A stretch of 64,000 bases of DNA from Cercospora beticola. Lineage: Eukaryota; Ascomycota; Dothideomycetes; Mycosphaerellales; Mycosphaerellaceae. Where the stretch lies: positions 2,418,001 to 2,482,000 of the forward strand of contig NC_088938.1 of NCBI RefSeq assembly GCF_033473495.1, in the 5' to 3' direction. Shown piece after piece: positions 21,746 to 33,333 of the stretch. A model generated the notes under the pieces. The model had not been told where the DNA came from, made no database searches, and was given only the letters and a program-made list of their open reading frames with translations. Made by a program: the position numbers and the translations under genes. Numbering within the stretch: position 1 is the first letter of the stretch; each line of letters starts with the position of its first letter.

Positions 21746-22380
21746 ATTGTTGTACTGCTACCTAAGTTCAGTCGGAAAAACATCACACAAAATTGAGCAT
21801 CTATGGGTCGCTATTCTCTGATGACAGTACATCTAAATGGGTTCGATAGCAGATGGGGGAACTGTATAGTTAGTTGTTCTACATCGAATACAAGAATGCA
21901 CTCAAATTTGTAACAGGTTTTGGTTAATGCATGATGTATGGTTGCCTCGAGCGAGTCCGACACAGCTGCGAAGAATGGCCAAAAAGCTGTTTCCAGACTC
22001 ATGTCGTCTCCAAGCGTACAATGGTAGGTTGGCACGAATGGGGTGGTCGTATCTGGGGCTTGTGGCAGAAATGTTGCTCTTGTCGCTCCAGCCTACGACC
22101 CGACTGAAATTTGCCGCCCATATAGTGCTGCAACGACGGATCATCTAGCAGAACGTAGCTTAAGTGCTTGCATGCCGTCTTGAAGAGTTGGTGGCATGCA
22201 GCTTGAAATTTACGAAAATCAATACTACAACATCTGGAATGCTTCGTAAGTAAGAATCCAACATGTGGAACTCATGCCGTTGCAATAATAAAAAATAGAC
22301 ACAGGATATATATTGCAATTTGTAAGGACATGTGGCGAACGCCTTGCATAATTGGCTATCACGACGCGAAGCGTTGTCCA
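21746..22380. other. Intergenic, no recognisable gene
   Basis: Short ORFs only, overlapping on opposite strands. The last part flanks the tRNA gene and may hold its upstream transcription signals. Confidence 0.5.
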
Positions 22381-22477
22381 CTCTCGATAGCTCAGCTGGA
22401 AGAGCGCAAGACTGTAACGGATCAATAATGGATCAGACCTCATCTTGAGGCCCGCGGTTCGATCCCGCGTCGGGAGA
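22381..22477 (+). tRNA. tRNA-Tyr (anticodon GTA) with a 24-nt intron
   Basis: Acceptor strands CTCTCGA and TCGGGAG pair, a D-arm (GCTC AGCTGGAAG AGC) follows, and the anticodon stem CAAGA/TCTTG closes a loop CTGTAA+A with anticodon GTA. The intron, about 22418-22441, sits one base 3' of the anticodon, the canonical nuclear position. The T-arm GCGGTTCGATCCCGC is present, doubling as the B box. The discriminator is A. CCA is not encoded, as expected in a eukaryote. Tyr tRNAs normally carry introns in fungi, supporting the call. Confidence 0.92.
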
Positions 22478-22852
22478 TCAATTTCTTTTGTCGTTGTTGT
22501 TGTTCTATTGTGTGTCCTTTTGTCAAGTTGCGAAGGTCCAAATTTTTGTTTTTGGAAATTTTCAAAATTTATGCCACTACGCCATCGTGCAGAACGGTAT
22601 GCATCCACCTATGCTCCGTTCTGCTAGACCAGTGTACACAGCTGATGTGTTCCAGTTGAGCGGTGCGTTGAACTCTGCCGGTGGTGAAGAATGCAACAGA
22701 CACCGTTTGGTGTGCTAGAGTGCGAGATCCACACAAGCGAAGCTCAGCGGGGCAGACTTCGTCGCAATTTGTTCTCCAAACCAGCGCACTCGAAGTAATA
22801 CTTCGAACACCACGGACTCGCAGACCATATTTGTTGCATCCATTGCCAAAAG
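22478..22852. other. Intergenic, no recognisable gene
   Basis: A T-rich run directly after the tRNA (TTTCTTTTGTCGTTG and TTTTTGTTTTTGG) probably includes the Pol III terminator. The rest is promoter sequence of the rhodanese gene. Confidence 0.5.
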
Positions 22853-23407
22853 ATGGCCTCTGAAGCGCAACCATGGCACGCCGCCTTCCCGGCCCCGAAA
22901 CCAGAATTCACGGCCGAAGTAATGCCTCGCAACCGCGCATTCATGATCCTGAGCATGCGAATCGCCTCAATGGTCATCATTGACGTCCGCAGAACAGATT
23001 ACGAAGGAGGGTGTATACGCGGGAGCCTCAATATTCCTGCTCACGGCTTCTGGTGGAATCGTGGGATGCTCTATGAGCTTTGTTATAAAGCCGGTATTGA
23101 GTGGGTGGTGTTCTATTGCGGCTCATCGAATGGTAGAGGTCCAAGATGTGCAAGTTGGTTTTTGCAGCATGTGAGAGAGACGGCGGAGGATAAGGATATG
23201 AATGTTATGGTATTAGAAGGTGGGATTAAGGGTTGGGTAAAAGCTGGACCGCAGTTTATACAGTTTATGGATGGGTATAAGGAAGAGTATTGGAAAGAGC
23301 TATTCGAGGAAGAGGAGAAGAAGAAATCTGCAGAGTCATCAAATAAGGCGGCATCGGAAGGGAGTAAAGTTGCCAGCGCTGTGGGCGAGGGTGATGTCCT
23401 CAAATGA
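22853..23407 (+). CDS. Rhodanese / Cdc25-like single-domain protein
   Basis: Intronless, 184 residues. The rhodanese fold shows IIDVRRTDYEGGCIRGSLNIPAHGF, here split as IIDVRRTDYEGG and IRGSLNIPA, then the active-site loop VVFYCGSSNGRGPRCASWF and VLEGGIKGWVKAG. The loop is C-x5-R (CGSSNGR), the spacing of Cdc25-type and arsenate-reductase-type phosphatases rather than the six-residue loop of sulfurtransferases. Fungal homologs include Ibp1-like and arsenate reductase-like (Acr2/Arr2) proteins. The C-terminal 40 residues are Glu/Lys/Ser-rich and disordered. The preceding segment MILSMRIASMVII differs from usual family sequence. Likely cytosolic or nuclear; phosphatase versus arsenate reductase activity cannot be settled here. 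Confidence 0.85.
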   Translation: MASEAQPWHAAFPAPKPEFTAEVMPRNRAFMILSMRIASMVIIDVRRTDYEGGCIRGSLNIPAHGFWWNRGMLYELCYKAGIEWVVFYCGSSNGRGPRCASWFLQHVRETAEDKDMNVMVLEGGIKGWVKAGPQFIQFMDGYKEEYWKELFEEEEKKKSAESSNKAASEGSKVASAVGEGDVLK

Positions 23408-25079
23408 TGTGGACTGGATTTTGGTACTGGTTTTCGCGGCCTCATTCACGCATGCATATGAACTATGCGTGAGTCTTCCTTCAACATCTCTCGTGGACCT
23501 TTGCGAGTGCCAAACCCAGCGAGAAGATTACGATGAAGCGGCCGAACGAGAATTCCAACATCAGAAACATAACTCTTCGCCCACCACCTGACTCTGTCCA
23601 GGTAGCGATGGTCGCCAAATACTATGCCTCACGACAGAGCAAGCCGACATGGACGCTGGAATCGGAGAGAGCGAAGACACGAGGATGCAAGATCATGATC
23701 GTGAAATGGGGAGACTGAGGACGCGCCTGGACTCCGCCGCACTCTTCTCCTAGTATCGACAGGTATCCCTCTGTTATCTCTCGATGACACTTGCGAAAGC
23801 TGCCGGGAGTCGATTGGAATGGGCCTACCCTTGAAGATCCCACGCAAGGAGCTCAACACAGCAGGCAACATGTAGATGCGGTTTCGATGTTGCACAATTT
23901 TCTCGGGAAAAAGATGTCGCGTCTTGCATATGAAGTATTGGATAATCGCGCCTCGTCTGTGATTGCGAGACACCCGGTTGGACAAGTCATGAGCAGCAGC
24001 TTCTATGCGCCAAGGAATATTTGGGTGAGGTTGATGGTGGAGGCTTACGGTTCACGATACTGGCCTGCAATAATGTTAGCTGCAAAGCCATCAAGGCCGA
24101 GTGGATGGCAACATGGGATTCAAGCTGGAAGCTGAATCAACAAGCCCAAGAGCAAGAGCAGACAACCTCGTGTTCAACATTGCGCTTTCTTGATTCCTCC
24201 CGCCGATCCATCTCATCGATATTCCCAAGCTCTTCACCCTAGCCTGATGTCGTGAGAGCAGGACAGAAGCTGCGAGCTGTACATTTCCCACCTCATGACC
24301 TTTCCAGCCTTCTCTATTTTGGGTTGCGCTAACCTCTTGAACTTGCTGCTATCCAGATGTTGACTAGCGCGGTGTGGTACGATACAAGCCGTCTCGCCGA
24401 GGCCGAGTACGACGTGCTCGATGTATACAGCTGTCAACAGAATCGATAGCACACTTCGTGTCGTCCGTGGTGGAAGCCGAAGAGCAGGACGTAGGAGCCC
24501 GACGCTCGATGAATCGCGCAGAATGTCCAGCACCGCAGGGGCGCAGCCGTGGCGGACTCATGGCGTCCGAATTGCACTTCGAGACCACCTGAATAAGGTT
24601 CCATCACGCAGCATGCAATTCGTATACTTGGCAAGCCGCCTCGTCTTCATTGTACAAAACGAGAAGATGGCAAGCAAGCTAGAGACTGGAGCTAACTCAG
24701 AGTAAGTACGCCTATCGGCGCACGACGCCTTCGAGCCTTCTCTTCCAGCCTCACCTCACCATCGTCACACCGCACCACTCCACCCAGACACTTCAGCTCC
24801 GCATTTCAACTCACGGGGCATCGAAGTCGCAACGTGCATTGTGGTGCAACGGTTTTGTTTCCGTCGGCTGCAGGCCCGCATAATTGCCAAATTACGGACA
24901 GCAGCGGATGTCGGCGAGTCAAGAAGGTCAAACACGTGGGCTTTGCGCAAAGGCAGTTTTATTTATACCCAAGCAACGAGTAATAACGCGAGCAAGGCAC
25001 GTGTGAGCGCGAGAGGGGTGGAGGGAGCAGAGAGATCACTGCGGTCTCCAAGATTGTGAGGGCAGATTTGTCGGCCGCC
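23408..25079. other. Intergenic, no recognisable gene
   Basis: Nearly 1.7 kb with only mutually overlapping ORFs under 125 codons and no motif I can name. A signal-peptide exon for the membrane protein at 25080 might lie near its right end, but none was found. Confidence 0.45.
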
Positions 25080-25930
25080 ATGGCCGCTTTGGAAGTATTG
25101 CAGTCCGCGCAGCGCGCGACGTTGGAGTTCACGGCACCATTGGAGGGATCCGCGGATCTGAAAGCTGGAGAGAGCGTTGATGTCGCTTGGAATACGCCAT
25201 GGGAATTGACGACGCTGGAGCTGTGGAGAGGGCCTGCACGGGATGGGAGTTTTGCTGTGAATGTGCTTGCCGGTGAGTGGCATTGGGACACAAGTTCTTT
25301 CGCGCATTCGTGACTGACTGTATTTCAGCAAACTTGACGCAGGACGTCACGACATACCTTTGGAACGTGCCGGACAATGAAGACCAAGCTATACCATTTC
25401 AACTCCGACTTCAGAAAGGCGACCAGCCGAGTGAATGTGCCGAATGCGTCGCCAGCACATCATCCTTCCAAATAGAGAGCGCGGCATCAAGACAGACATC
25501 GCCAACGGCAGACACCACTTCATCACCGCCAGCAGCTGCTCCCGCTTCGTCAAGGCCAGCGCTGTCGCGTGAGGTTCAATTGGGCGTGGGGCTGGGCGTC
25601 GGACTAGGGATACCATTTGTCGTCACACTGGTTGCATTCATCTTCCTCTGTCGCCGAAAACGACAACGAAGGCAACATCAAATCCAGCAGCTGAATAATG
25701 TGCACCGGCGGCAACAGGAACTCATGTCGGATAGAGATCTCCGATTCTCCACAGGCGCCTACTCGTCGGTCTCCAGATTCAGCGAGAAGTCGTATCACGG
25801 ACCTTTCGAATTCGAAGAAGAGCCTGGAAAAGTGAAGCCTGGGTGGGAGAGGCTGTTCGGGAGGAATGGGCTTCCGTTTCTTGCGGCACCTGAGAAGGCA
25901 AAGGATACGCGAGGTTTACTTAGACATTAG
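25080..25930 (+). CDS. Single-pass membrane protein with extracellular beta domain (WSC/Mid2-like layout)
   Basis: Exons 25080-25272 and 25329-25930 give 264 residues from the ATG at 25080. Residues about 10-95 look like an Ig-like or Kre9/Knh1-type beta domain: FTAPLEGSADLKAGESVDVAWNTP (read in two parts) and TYLWNVP. A Ser/Thr/Pro-rich stretch follows. Next comes a transmembrane segment (LGVGLGVGLGIPFVVTLVAF), a basic stop-transfer CRRKRQRRQ and a cytosolic tail with RFSEKSYHGPFEFEEEP. This layout is typical of fungal cell-surface proteins. No signal peptide follows the chosen ATG, so an upstream exon or another start is likely. Function unknown. Confidence 0.72.
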
Positions 25931-26127
25931 AGCTCATCGTGACGAATGCAATGATTAATGACTGTATTTTAATGCTTCTTTGAAAGTGATCGTCGCAATG
26001 GTCGCTCCTGGCCGTGCTGCGGAGTTGGTCTCGGAAGAGCGGCTTGGCATTGGTTCATCGTCAAGGCTTTGGGCCATCAGATGCACAACACATCGCATTG
26101 CCGTCGCAGCAGCGAGTCGACGGGACA

Positions 26128-27753
26128 ATGTCCAAGTCGCTGCACTCGCCCACGGCGCGACTGCTGCAGTCGTCGCGCCTCTTCTCCCTGCCGCGACCGT
26201 TACCTCCGCCGATACTAGAATCTCCTTCGGCATCAGGAGCATACAAGGCTTCGGAAACCGCCACGCTGCCGTATCCCACTCACCAGGCCATCGCGACACC
26301 TGCATCGTCCCATTTTCGAGGAGACTGGGGCCTCAAGCGCCCGATCCCACGAAAGACGACTGCACGAAGCACGACCCCGGTCATCCGCGTACGAGCTCAG
26401 GACAACACCCAGCACATTACCGACTTCGAGAGTGCTGCAGACCACGTCCTGACAGAGGCCAAATGGCGGCAGATGGGTATTCCGCTGATCAACAAGGACG
26501 GGAGAACGAACTACTCCGGCAACCGAGGTACACCCCAGAGCGTTTATGATGACAACCTTGACAACACAGACCCAGATGCTACTCGTTTCGATGCGCAGCT
26601 CCCATCGGGTCGACAAAACCTATCATCCGCTAATGCAGAGACCGGGAACCAGAGATGGAAGTTTGCTGGCCCATGGCTTGCGGGAATGGAAGAGGGAGAG
26701 TTTGAGGACTACGTATCGGACAAATTGAGTAAGAGGAAGGCTGAGTTCAAGAAGTTCCTGGCCAAGCGCATATTGGAGAAGCGCATTCGTGATGAGGAGA
26801 GAGTGAATCGTGAGCGTGGACAAGGCGGTGCGCTTCCAGCAAAGCGGGTGGAACAGCTGCGCCAGTATGTCGAGGAGAACTACGACAGTGAAGAGAAGAA
26901 GCTACGCGATGATCATATCCACCAGCATTTGGGCTCGGCCCTCACCGCGGCTATATGCGATTTTCTGGATCTGCCAGGCGTCGAGATGGGTCGACAGAAT
27001 TTCGCTCACTCGGCACTGTTGCAGAACCAACTCAACAGTCTCACGTCAACGCAAGGCCCACCTTCTACTCACCCAGGTGCTGGTCTCTCTTACATTCGAA
27101 CGAATGCTTTCATGGAGAATCATCCATACTGGGGACCTCAGGCTCACCGCGCGCCTGTGAAAGCGCGTGTCATGACACCACGTACGAGCGCGACCTTCAA
27201 CAACCACTACGCTTTGCTCGGCATTGGAGGAGTAGTGGCCCGTGACCCCATTGGCACTGGGGTCAACGTCGATAGTCGCGCAGCTGTTCCGGAATACAAC
27301 GAGAACGAGAAAGAGGAGCACTATGCTAACCCCGATCGCATGGTGACCGCTCTCGATGAGAACCTACCAGGCGGCAACAAGATTTGGGTGCATCCTCAAT
27401 CGGCTCACATCAATGAGGCAGGATTCATCGACCTGGAGATAAGCAGAGGCGACAAGGAAGCCATTGCTGTCAAGCGGAACAAGGTGCAACACATTCATGA
27501 TGCGAGGAGTCAAAGTTTTGGTGCTACAGGATCGGGATATGTTGGCGGTGCGCGCCCAGGACAAGAGCCCAATTATGGTTCCAGCCTGCCAGATATGAGG
27601 AGGAGAAGGACGTCGGGAGTGGAGGGATTCGACCGAGAAATGGGAAGAAGCCCACTAGATCAGGCTCAGGCAACGGAGAGGATCAGACGTTTGATGGATG
27701 GCTATACCCCAAAGAATTCGCCGTCAGACAGTTCGAAATCATCAGTAGAGTGA
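26128..27753 (+). CDS. MRP51: Mitochondrial ribosomal small-subunit protein Mrp51 (bS1m)
   Basis: Intronless, 541 residues from the first ATG at 26128. The N terminus (MSKSLHSPTARLLQSSRLFSLPRP) is basic and Ser/Leu-rich, a mitochondrial targeting sequence. Family motifs include FRGDWGLKRPIPRK, HITDFESAADHVLTEAKW, GPWLAGMEEGEFEDYV and THPGAGLSYIRTNAFMENHP, then LGIGGVVARDPI. These fit Pfam Mrp51 (PF11709), a component of the small subunit of the fungal mitoribosome. In yeast, Mrp51 is also needed for translation of COX mRNAs through their leaders. The protein is longer than the yeast one, as is usual in filamentous ascomycetes. The last 100 residues are low-complexity. Confidence 0.8.
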   Translation: MSKSLHSPTARLLQSSRLFSLPRPLPPPILESPSASGAYKASETATLPYPTHQAIATPASSHFRGDWGLKRPIPRKTTARSTTPVIRVRAQDNTQHITDFESAADHVLTEAKWRQMGIPLINKDGRTNYSGNRGTPQSVYDDNLDNTDPDATRFDAQLPSGRQNLSSANAETGNQRWKFAGPWLAGMEEGEFEDYVSDKLSKRKAEFKKFLAKRILEKRIRDEERVNRERGQGGALPAKRVEQLRQYVEENYDSEEKKLRDDHIHQHLGSALTAAICDFLDLPGVEMGRQNFAHSALLQNQLNSLTSTQGPPSTHPGAGLSYIRTNAFMENHPYWGPQAHRAPVKARVMTPRTSATFNNHYALLGIGGVVARDPIGTGVNVDSRAAVPEYNENEKEEHYANPDRMVTALDENLPGGNKIWVHPQSAHINEAGFIDLEISRGDKEAIAVKRNKVQHIHDARSQSFGATGSGYVGGARPGQEPNYGSSLPDMRRRRTSGVEGFDREMGRSPLDQAQATERIRRLMDGYTPKNSPSDSSKSSVE

Positions 27754-27944
27754 GAAAATGTATGTATAGATGTGCCCAAAAGAGATGCGTGATGCAGTGA
27801 AAGTATTGTGCAGAGTGTCGTTGATCAGAACTGCACCGACTAAAGCCGATCCTACCCTCGAAAGCTTGGCGAAAAGCCCCAGCTGTCACTTGCGGGCACT
27901 TCACCTCGACCGATAGCTTCTCGCATCGACTTCTGCGGCATAGA

Positions 27945-29527
27945 ATGACCAAGAACACCATGGCTCCTCGGCCAATTGCCAATCCCGACCTCCCCAAGCC
28001 GCCTTCGGGCAAGTATCCAGCCAAGGCTCACGCGAGAAGGGTTGCAAAATATATCGCTGAGCATGGCGGGCCAAGCAGCGGTATCATCTATCTGGAGGGG
28101 CAGAGCACTAAAATGACAGAGGTACAAAATTCGTTTGAAAAGGTATCGAAGTGAATGCGCTGATGTGTGATTTCAGGACGACGATCAAGCGAGCCACTTC
28201 AGGTTTGTTATTCGGCGTCTGCGATAACGCCCGTCATCCGTGATTGACGTTCTACAGGCAACGACGACATTTTTACTACCTTACCGGATGCGACTTGCCA
28301 GACTGTTTCTTCGCCTATGATATCGCGTCTGATACTTCAACACTATGGATCCCGCCTGTCGACCCAGAATATGTCATGTGGGCAGGCATGCCACTTCTAC
28401 CCAAGGAAGCACTCGAACGATACGACATCGATCATGTGTCAACTACAGATGATCTCAAGTCAGGAAAGTCTTTGGTTGATATGCTATCGAAGCAGAAGCC
28501 TGTTATTCTGGCGATCGAAGACCGAGCAGATTTGGCCATCTTCGACACTCCTGCTATCAAGAATTTCCAGCCTGAGATTAACCTCGCCTCGCTCCGGGAG
28601 GCAATTGAGGAATGTAGAGTCGTCAAGGATGAGCATGAGATCGCCATGATCAGGCATGCTAACATTGTATCCTCATATGCCCATGAGCAGGTTCTGTCAT
28701 CCGTCCCACGCGCCTCCAACGAGCGCGAACTCAACGCCGTCTTCGTCATGCACTGCCACGCCAATGGCTGCAAAGAGATGGCCTACGGCTGCATTTGTGC
28801 TTCTGGAACAGCAGGAAGCACTCTTCACTACGTCCACAACGATCAACCCCTCGAAGGCAAGGACAATATTTTGCTCGACGCCGGAGCAGAATACAACTGC
28901 TATTGCGCCGACATCACTCGCACCTTCCCCATTACCAAAGATGGCAGATTTACAAAAGAGAGCAAAGAGATCTATGATCTCGTCTTGCTGATGCAAAGCG
29001 AGGCTTTCAAGCTCATTCGACCTGGTGCCATGTGGGAGGATTGTCACATGAAAGCTCACACGACCGGCGCTTTAGGATTGCAAAAGTTGGGTATCTTCAA
29101 TAAAGACCTCACATTGGAACAAATCATGTCCTCACACATTATGACGCGATTCTTCCCTCATGGTTTGGGACACTACCTTGGTATGGACACACACGATACG
29201 GGAGGCCACGCGAACTACGATGACCCAGATCCTTACTTTGCTTATCTACGTAAGCGTGGCCCGTTGCCTGTCGGCGCTGTTATCACGAATGAGCCTGGGA
29301 TATACTTCCGCGAGTTTCCATTGAGGCAAGAGTTGAAGGACGGGAAGTGGGATGGCATTGTGGAGCAAGAAGTCCTGGACAGATACTGGAGGGTGGGAGG
29401 TGTGAGGATCGAGGACGATGTGGTCATTACAGAAGACGGATATGAGAATCTGACCACGGTCAGCAGTGACTGGCAGACTGTTGAGGGCATGGTGCAGAGG
29501 GGACTGGCGAACGGAGCTCTGCATTAG
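27945..29527 (+). CDS. Xaa-Pro aminopeptidase / prolidase (M24B metallopeptidase)
   Basis: Three exons, 27945-28121, 28177-28202 (26 nt) and 28258-29527, encode 490 residues. An N-terminal creatinase-like domain contains RRHFYYLTGCDLPDCFFAYD. The C-terminal pita-bread domain carries the five metal ligands: LLDAGAEYNCYCADITRTFP (two Asp), HGLGHYLGMDTHD (His), NEPGIYF (Glu) and GGVRIEDDVV (Glu). These enzymes bind two Mn ions and cleave Xaa-Pro dipeptides or N-terminal Xaa-Pro bonds in the cytosol. Length and motifs match the fungal PEPP family. No targeting sequence is evident. Start chosen at the first ATG; a second in-frame ATG lies five codons later (MTKNTM). Confidence 0.93.
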
Positions 29528-29904
29528 CGCGGTGTTTTGCATGAGTGAGAATTGAAGTGAGTTTGAAAGAAGTGAACAGATCGTATCATTCGCTGATTTT
29601 ACGTCTACAGTTTGATGAGTTCACAGGAACAGGCACTGCGGTCTCTCGCTTGCGTGGCGCTTCACTTCACAATTCACTGCCGTGTCTGATTGGGGCAGAC
29701 TAGAGCCGCGGTATGGTTTGTTTGCTATGATGCAAGATGTGAAACTGTCTACGGTGTCTTACATTGAGGAGTGAAGTGAAAGTCTCACTTCTTCGATCAG
29801 GCATTAAAACTCCATGCCCCATCCAATCGCTCTCCTTTTCCGCTTCTTCATTCAAGAACCGCTCAGCTTTAGCAGAATTTCAACATTGAAGGGTCCACAC
29901 AGCA
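29528..29904. other. Intergenic
   Basis: No gene seen; includes the upstream region of the first BTB gene. Confidence 0.5.
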
Positions 29905-30656
29905 ATGGCTACAGCGAAAATGTCGACAGTTCCAGCACTAGCCGAGTGCACAAGCGCTGCATCAGAGTAAGCGGATTCACTGTGTCATTTCTGCAGCTGC
30001 TGATCTGTCGCAGTTTCTCTACCGCGCCAGTACTGATCACTGTTGGCGAAACGAAGCAGCACTTCTACGTTCACGAGCCTGTTTTGCGGGCCGCGTCTAG
30101 ATTCTTCGAAGCGGCTCTTGACAAGGAATGGCTCGAGCGCCAGACTCGTGTGGTCAATCTCCCTGAGAGTAACCCAGAAGCTTTCACAGTCTACGTCAAC
30201 TGGCTGTATTTCGGTAGACTGTTCGTCGACGACGAGCCTTCTGTGCCGCCGGAGAGCAAACAAATGTTTGAGATTTTGGTACGCGCATACTTGCTTGGAG
30301 ACCAGCTTCTAGACGTGGCTTTCAAGGACGCCGCTGTCGATGCTTTTGGCCAAGAAACGCTCAAGCTCTATGAGGGTATCCGATACCTCCCAGGTGCGAT
30401 TCCTCGCCATTTGTTGTACGAGAATTCGCTGCCGACCGCGCCACTCCGACGTCTAGTGGTCAGAAGACTCACGATGTTTCAAAATGCTTCTAACATCAAA
30501 GAGGACGAACCGAGCGCTTTTCTTCACGATGTTATCCAGGCGCTGGTCCACAGAGACACGCCTACTGTCGATGACTTCGTTCAGGAGCTGGCGGACTGCA
30601 AGTATCATGAGCACGAGGCAGGAGCAGAGAACTGCTACAGGAGCAAGCGGCGATGA
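29905..30656 (+). CDS. BTB/POZ-domain protein, tandem paralog 1
   Basis: Exons 29905-29966 and 30014-30656 give 234 residues. The BTB fold starts at TAPVLITVG and continues with FYVHEPVLRAASRFFEAAL, typical of fungal stand-alone BTB proteins. After the domain come a helical region with YLLGDQLLDVAFKDAAVDA and a cysteine-bearing tail CKYHEHEAGAENCYRSKRR. The intron falls between Asp and Phe (SD/FS) at the same phase as in the next two genes, showing that all three arose by tandem duplication. BTB domains dimerise and can bring substrates to Cullin-3, but the short length and lack of a second known domain leave the role open. Confidence 0.85.
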
Positions 30657-31031
30657 TCAGAATCGTTGTAGAGGCGTGAGACTCGGACTCGTAAGTGGGG
30701 GAAGGGCGAGTGCTGAGTCGGGTTCCGTGCAATTTCAGGTACGATTGAGGCCGCGTGCCGTGGAAGGCCGCTCGTGAACGAACGGTTGCCGCCAAGGTAG
30801 TAGGCAAAAGAGCAGCGCGATGGACCGCGTACTGGGTGGGCTTGGTATCAGAAACGTTTGCTGCAGATATGAAGTGGAGCTGCAGCTGCAGAAACAGTTC
30901 CATGCAAGGTGGAACGCACTTGACAAACGTTCACTGTCCCAACACAAATTCTCTCTTCCACATATGCGCTCGAACCAACGACGCACGCGCAGGCCCGTCA
31001 CGCACTAGATCAGTCCGGTCATTGGAGCACC
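30657..31031. other. Intergenic between BTB paralogs 1 and 2
   Basis: No gene seen; only short overlapping ORFs. Confidence 0.5.
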
Positions 31032-31814
31032 ATGACTCTCGCTCTCTCCACCATGTCGCCATCAGCATCGATTTGGACAAAGGCGCTGCCGGCGGCGCAT
31101 GCCCACGAGTACGTTGTCAACATGGTCCATTATGCAAAGCGTCACTGACCTGCGGTTTCTAGCTTCAAGAGCCGAACCATCACCATCAAAGTTGGCCAAG
31201 AGCCTGAGTGCTTCTATGTGAACGAAGCGATGCTACGCAAGACCTCTAAGTTCTTCGAAAAAGCTCTCAAGGAGCAGTGGAAGGAGGGAAACGAGAGGGA
31301 AGTACGACTTCCAGAGATGAAGCCTCATACTTTCAACATCTACCTAAACTGGGCGCTCACTGGCAAGCTCTTCTTGGAAGACGGAGAGGAAGTCTGGATG
31401 TCGGACAACCAGATCTTCGACAACATCGCCGATTCTTTCGTCTCGGGAGATATGGTATTCGACTCTGAGTTCAAAGACGCAGTCACAGACGCAGCCGCTT
31501 CTCTCTTCGCCAGCGTACGCTCGGGCCAAGGTCGTTGGCTTCTGGGCAGTGAATTGCGCCAATATCTCTATGACAACACTTCATCAAGCTGCGCTACCCT
31601 TCGTCGCATGCTGGTTCGTCAATTGAGCATGTCATCGAAGCTGGCAGAGCTCGTGTCGGAGGACGAACCGCCGGCGTCGCTATATGAGCTGAGCGTTGAG
31701 CTCGCTAAAGGAAAATCGAAGGCGATGGAGGAGTTCAAGAAAGAGGTTGAAGATTGCGAGTACCACGAGCATGCCCCAGGAGCAGACAACTGCTACAGAA
31801 CCAGGCTTCATTGA
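31032..31814 (+). CDS. BTB/POZ-domain protein, tandem paralog 2
   Basis: Exons 31032-31108 and 31163-31814 encode 242 residues. The intron again splits the Asp codon ahead of Phe (D/FKSRTIT). The BTB core reads FYVNEAMLRKTSKFFEKAL and FNIYLNWALTGKLF. The later helix has SFVSGDMVFDSEFKDAVTDA, matching the GD-x-hydrophobic-x-D-x-x-(F/Y)KDA pattern of its neighbours. The tail CEYHEHAPGADNCYRTRLH repeats the HEH...NCY signature. It is more diverged than copies 1 and 3 in the N-terminal exon. Function unknown beyond protein-protein interaction. Confidence 0.85.
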
Positions 31815-32226
31815 AGGGAATCTACTCAAAGCACGCTGGGCCAGAGACACTTGCACAGTCGTGAGCTGGAGGAATGCTCGGCTTCATGTCAGGGTTGTGG
31901 CAGTGGAGATAGATTGTCTGCTCGATGTGCAAAGAGGCATACACAAAGCGCATGGACGACATATGAAGTAATTGAGACCGCGAGTAGACAGTCGGTCGCA
32001 TCTTACACGAGCTAAGCTTCTTTTCAGACGGCAAGACCACGATCATGAGAGTAGAAGTGAGCTGAGGTGGCTCTGCGGCAGCGCTAGCGGCGTTTGCCAC
32101 TGTTCGCAAGTGAAGGCCTCATAACGGCACCTCTGTGGTGCAACAGACATCGACTCACTCCACAAACCACGCGTTCCTCGTTACTTCATCGGAAGCCGCT
32201 TTCAACCACGAACCCAGCAATATAGT
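31815..32226. other. Intergenic between BTB paralogs 2 and 3
   Basis: No gene seen; short ORFs only. Confidence 0.5.
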
Positions 32227-32993
32227 ATGACTTCCAGTGGCTTGAAGTCAGCATCGCCAGAGCTCCCTCTCGCGAGCGCGGCAATCGAGTAAGTAATCGC
32301 CATCTTGGAATGAAGAATTGACTGACCGACGACAGCTTCTCTGCCGCGCCCGTCATTGTGAACGTCGGCTCGGACGAATCTCAGCGATTCTACGTCAACG
32401 AAACAGTACTTCGGAGATCCTCGAAGTTCTTCAACGCTGCACTGGGCAAGGAATGGAAGGAACGCCAGGAGCGCACCATCAATCTACCTGAAGGCTCGCC
32501 AGCAGCCTTCAACACCTATCTGAATTGGCTCACTTCCGGCAAGCTGTACGTGAGCAACCAGCCTGAGACCGAACGCAGGCAGTGGAGCTGCGACACGAGA
32601 CTGCTTGAAGCATACCTGCTTGGCGACAAGTTATCAGACGTCGACTACAAAGATGCTGCAGCCGACGCTTTGGCCAACGAATTCCATACGCTTCGCGGCG
32701 GATGGTATTGGAGCTTCTGCAAGAACGATCGCACGAATCTCTACGAGAACACTGTCGCTGGTGCATCGCTTAGGCTTTTGTTCGTCCAGTCGATGTTGAC
32801 GCACTGTGGGGTCCAAATGTTGGAGACCGAAGGTGAACCCAACGCTTTGCTGCATGAGATGGTGATGGCAATGCATACGCGTGGACGTCCATCGAAGAGA
32901 CAGTTCGAAGAAGACGTCAAGGCTTGCGAGTTCCACGAGCACGAACCTGGAGCAGAGAACTGCTACAAGAACAAGCGATCTCGGGAATCGTGA
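32227..32993 (+). CDS. BTB/POZ-domain protein, tandem paralog 3
   Basis: Exons 32227-32288 and 32336-32993 give 239 residues. Exon 1 has the same length (62 nt) as in paralog 1. The BTB core includes APVIVNVG, FYVNETVLRRSSKFFNAAL and FNTYLNWLTSGKLYV. The next helical part has YLLGDKLSDVDYKDAAADA and the tail CEFHEHEPGAENCYKNKRS. It is closest to paralog 1 in the YLLGD block and tail. All three share direction and spacing of about 0.4 kb, with no other gene between. Function unknown. Confidence 0.85.
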
Positions 32994-33333
32994 TTACATC
33001 GACGCACCGAACGTTTGCGGGTCCGTGGATGAGATTATGGATTCGAGGTTCGACACCCAGCAAGCTTCCACCGGATCGAAGGCTTCGAGAGGATGGATTA
33101 TCCGCAGAGCTTGACCTTACAAGATGGCGCGAGTCACACAGAACACTCATTGTGGGAGGTGATCTGTGGCATATCCAGTCAGTATCACGCGAATACAAGT
33201 ACCACTTTCGGGGGTCTCAGAGATGAGCAGCTTCCAAGCAAAGATCGAACTTTCTGCAGATCCAGGTCAGCATGGAAGAGAGGTCGCAACGAGCAGTGAA
33301 TTTCACAGTGACGCATCACTTACATTCCTACCT
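32994..33333. other. Intergenic between convergent genes
   Basis: The space between the third BTB gene and the convergent GST; nothing recognised. Confidence 0.5.
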
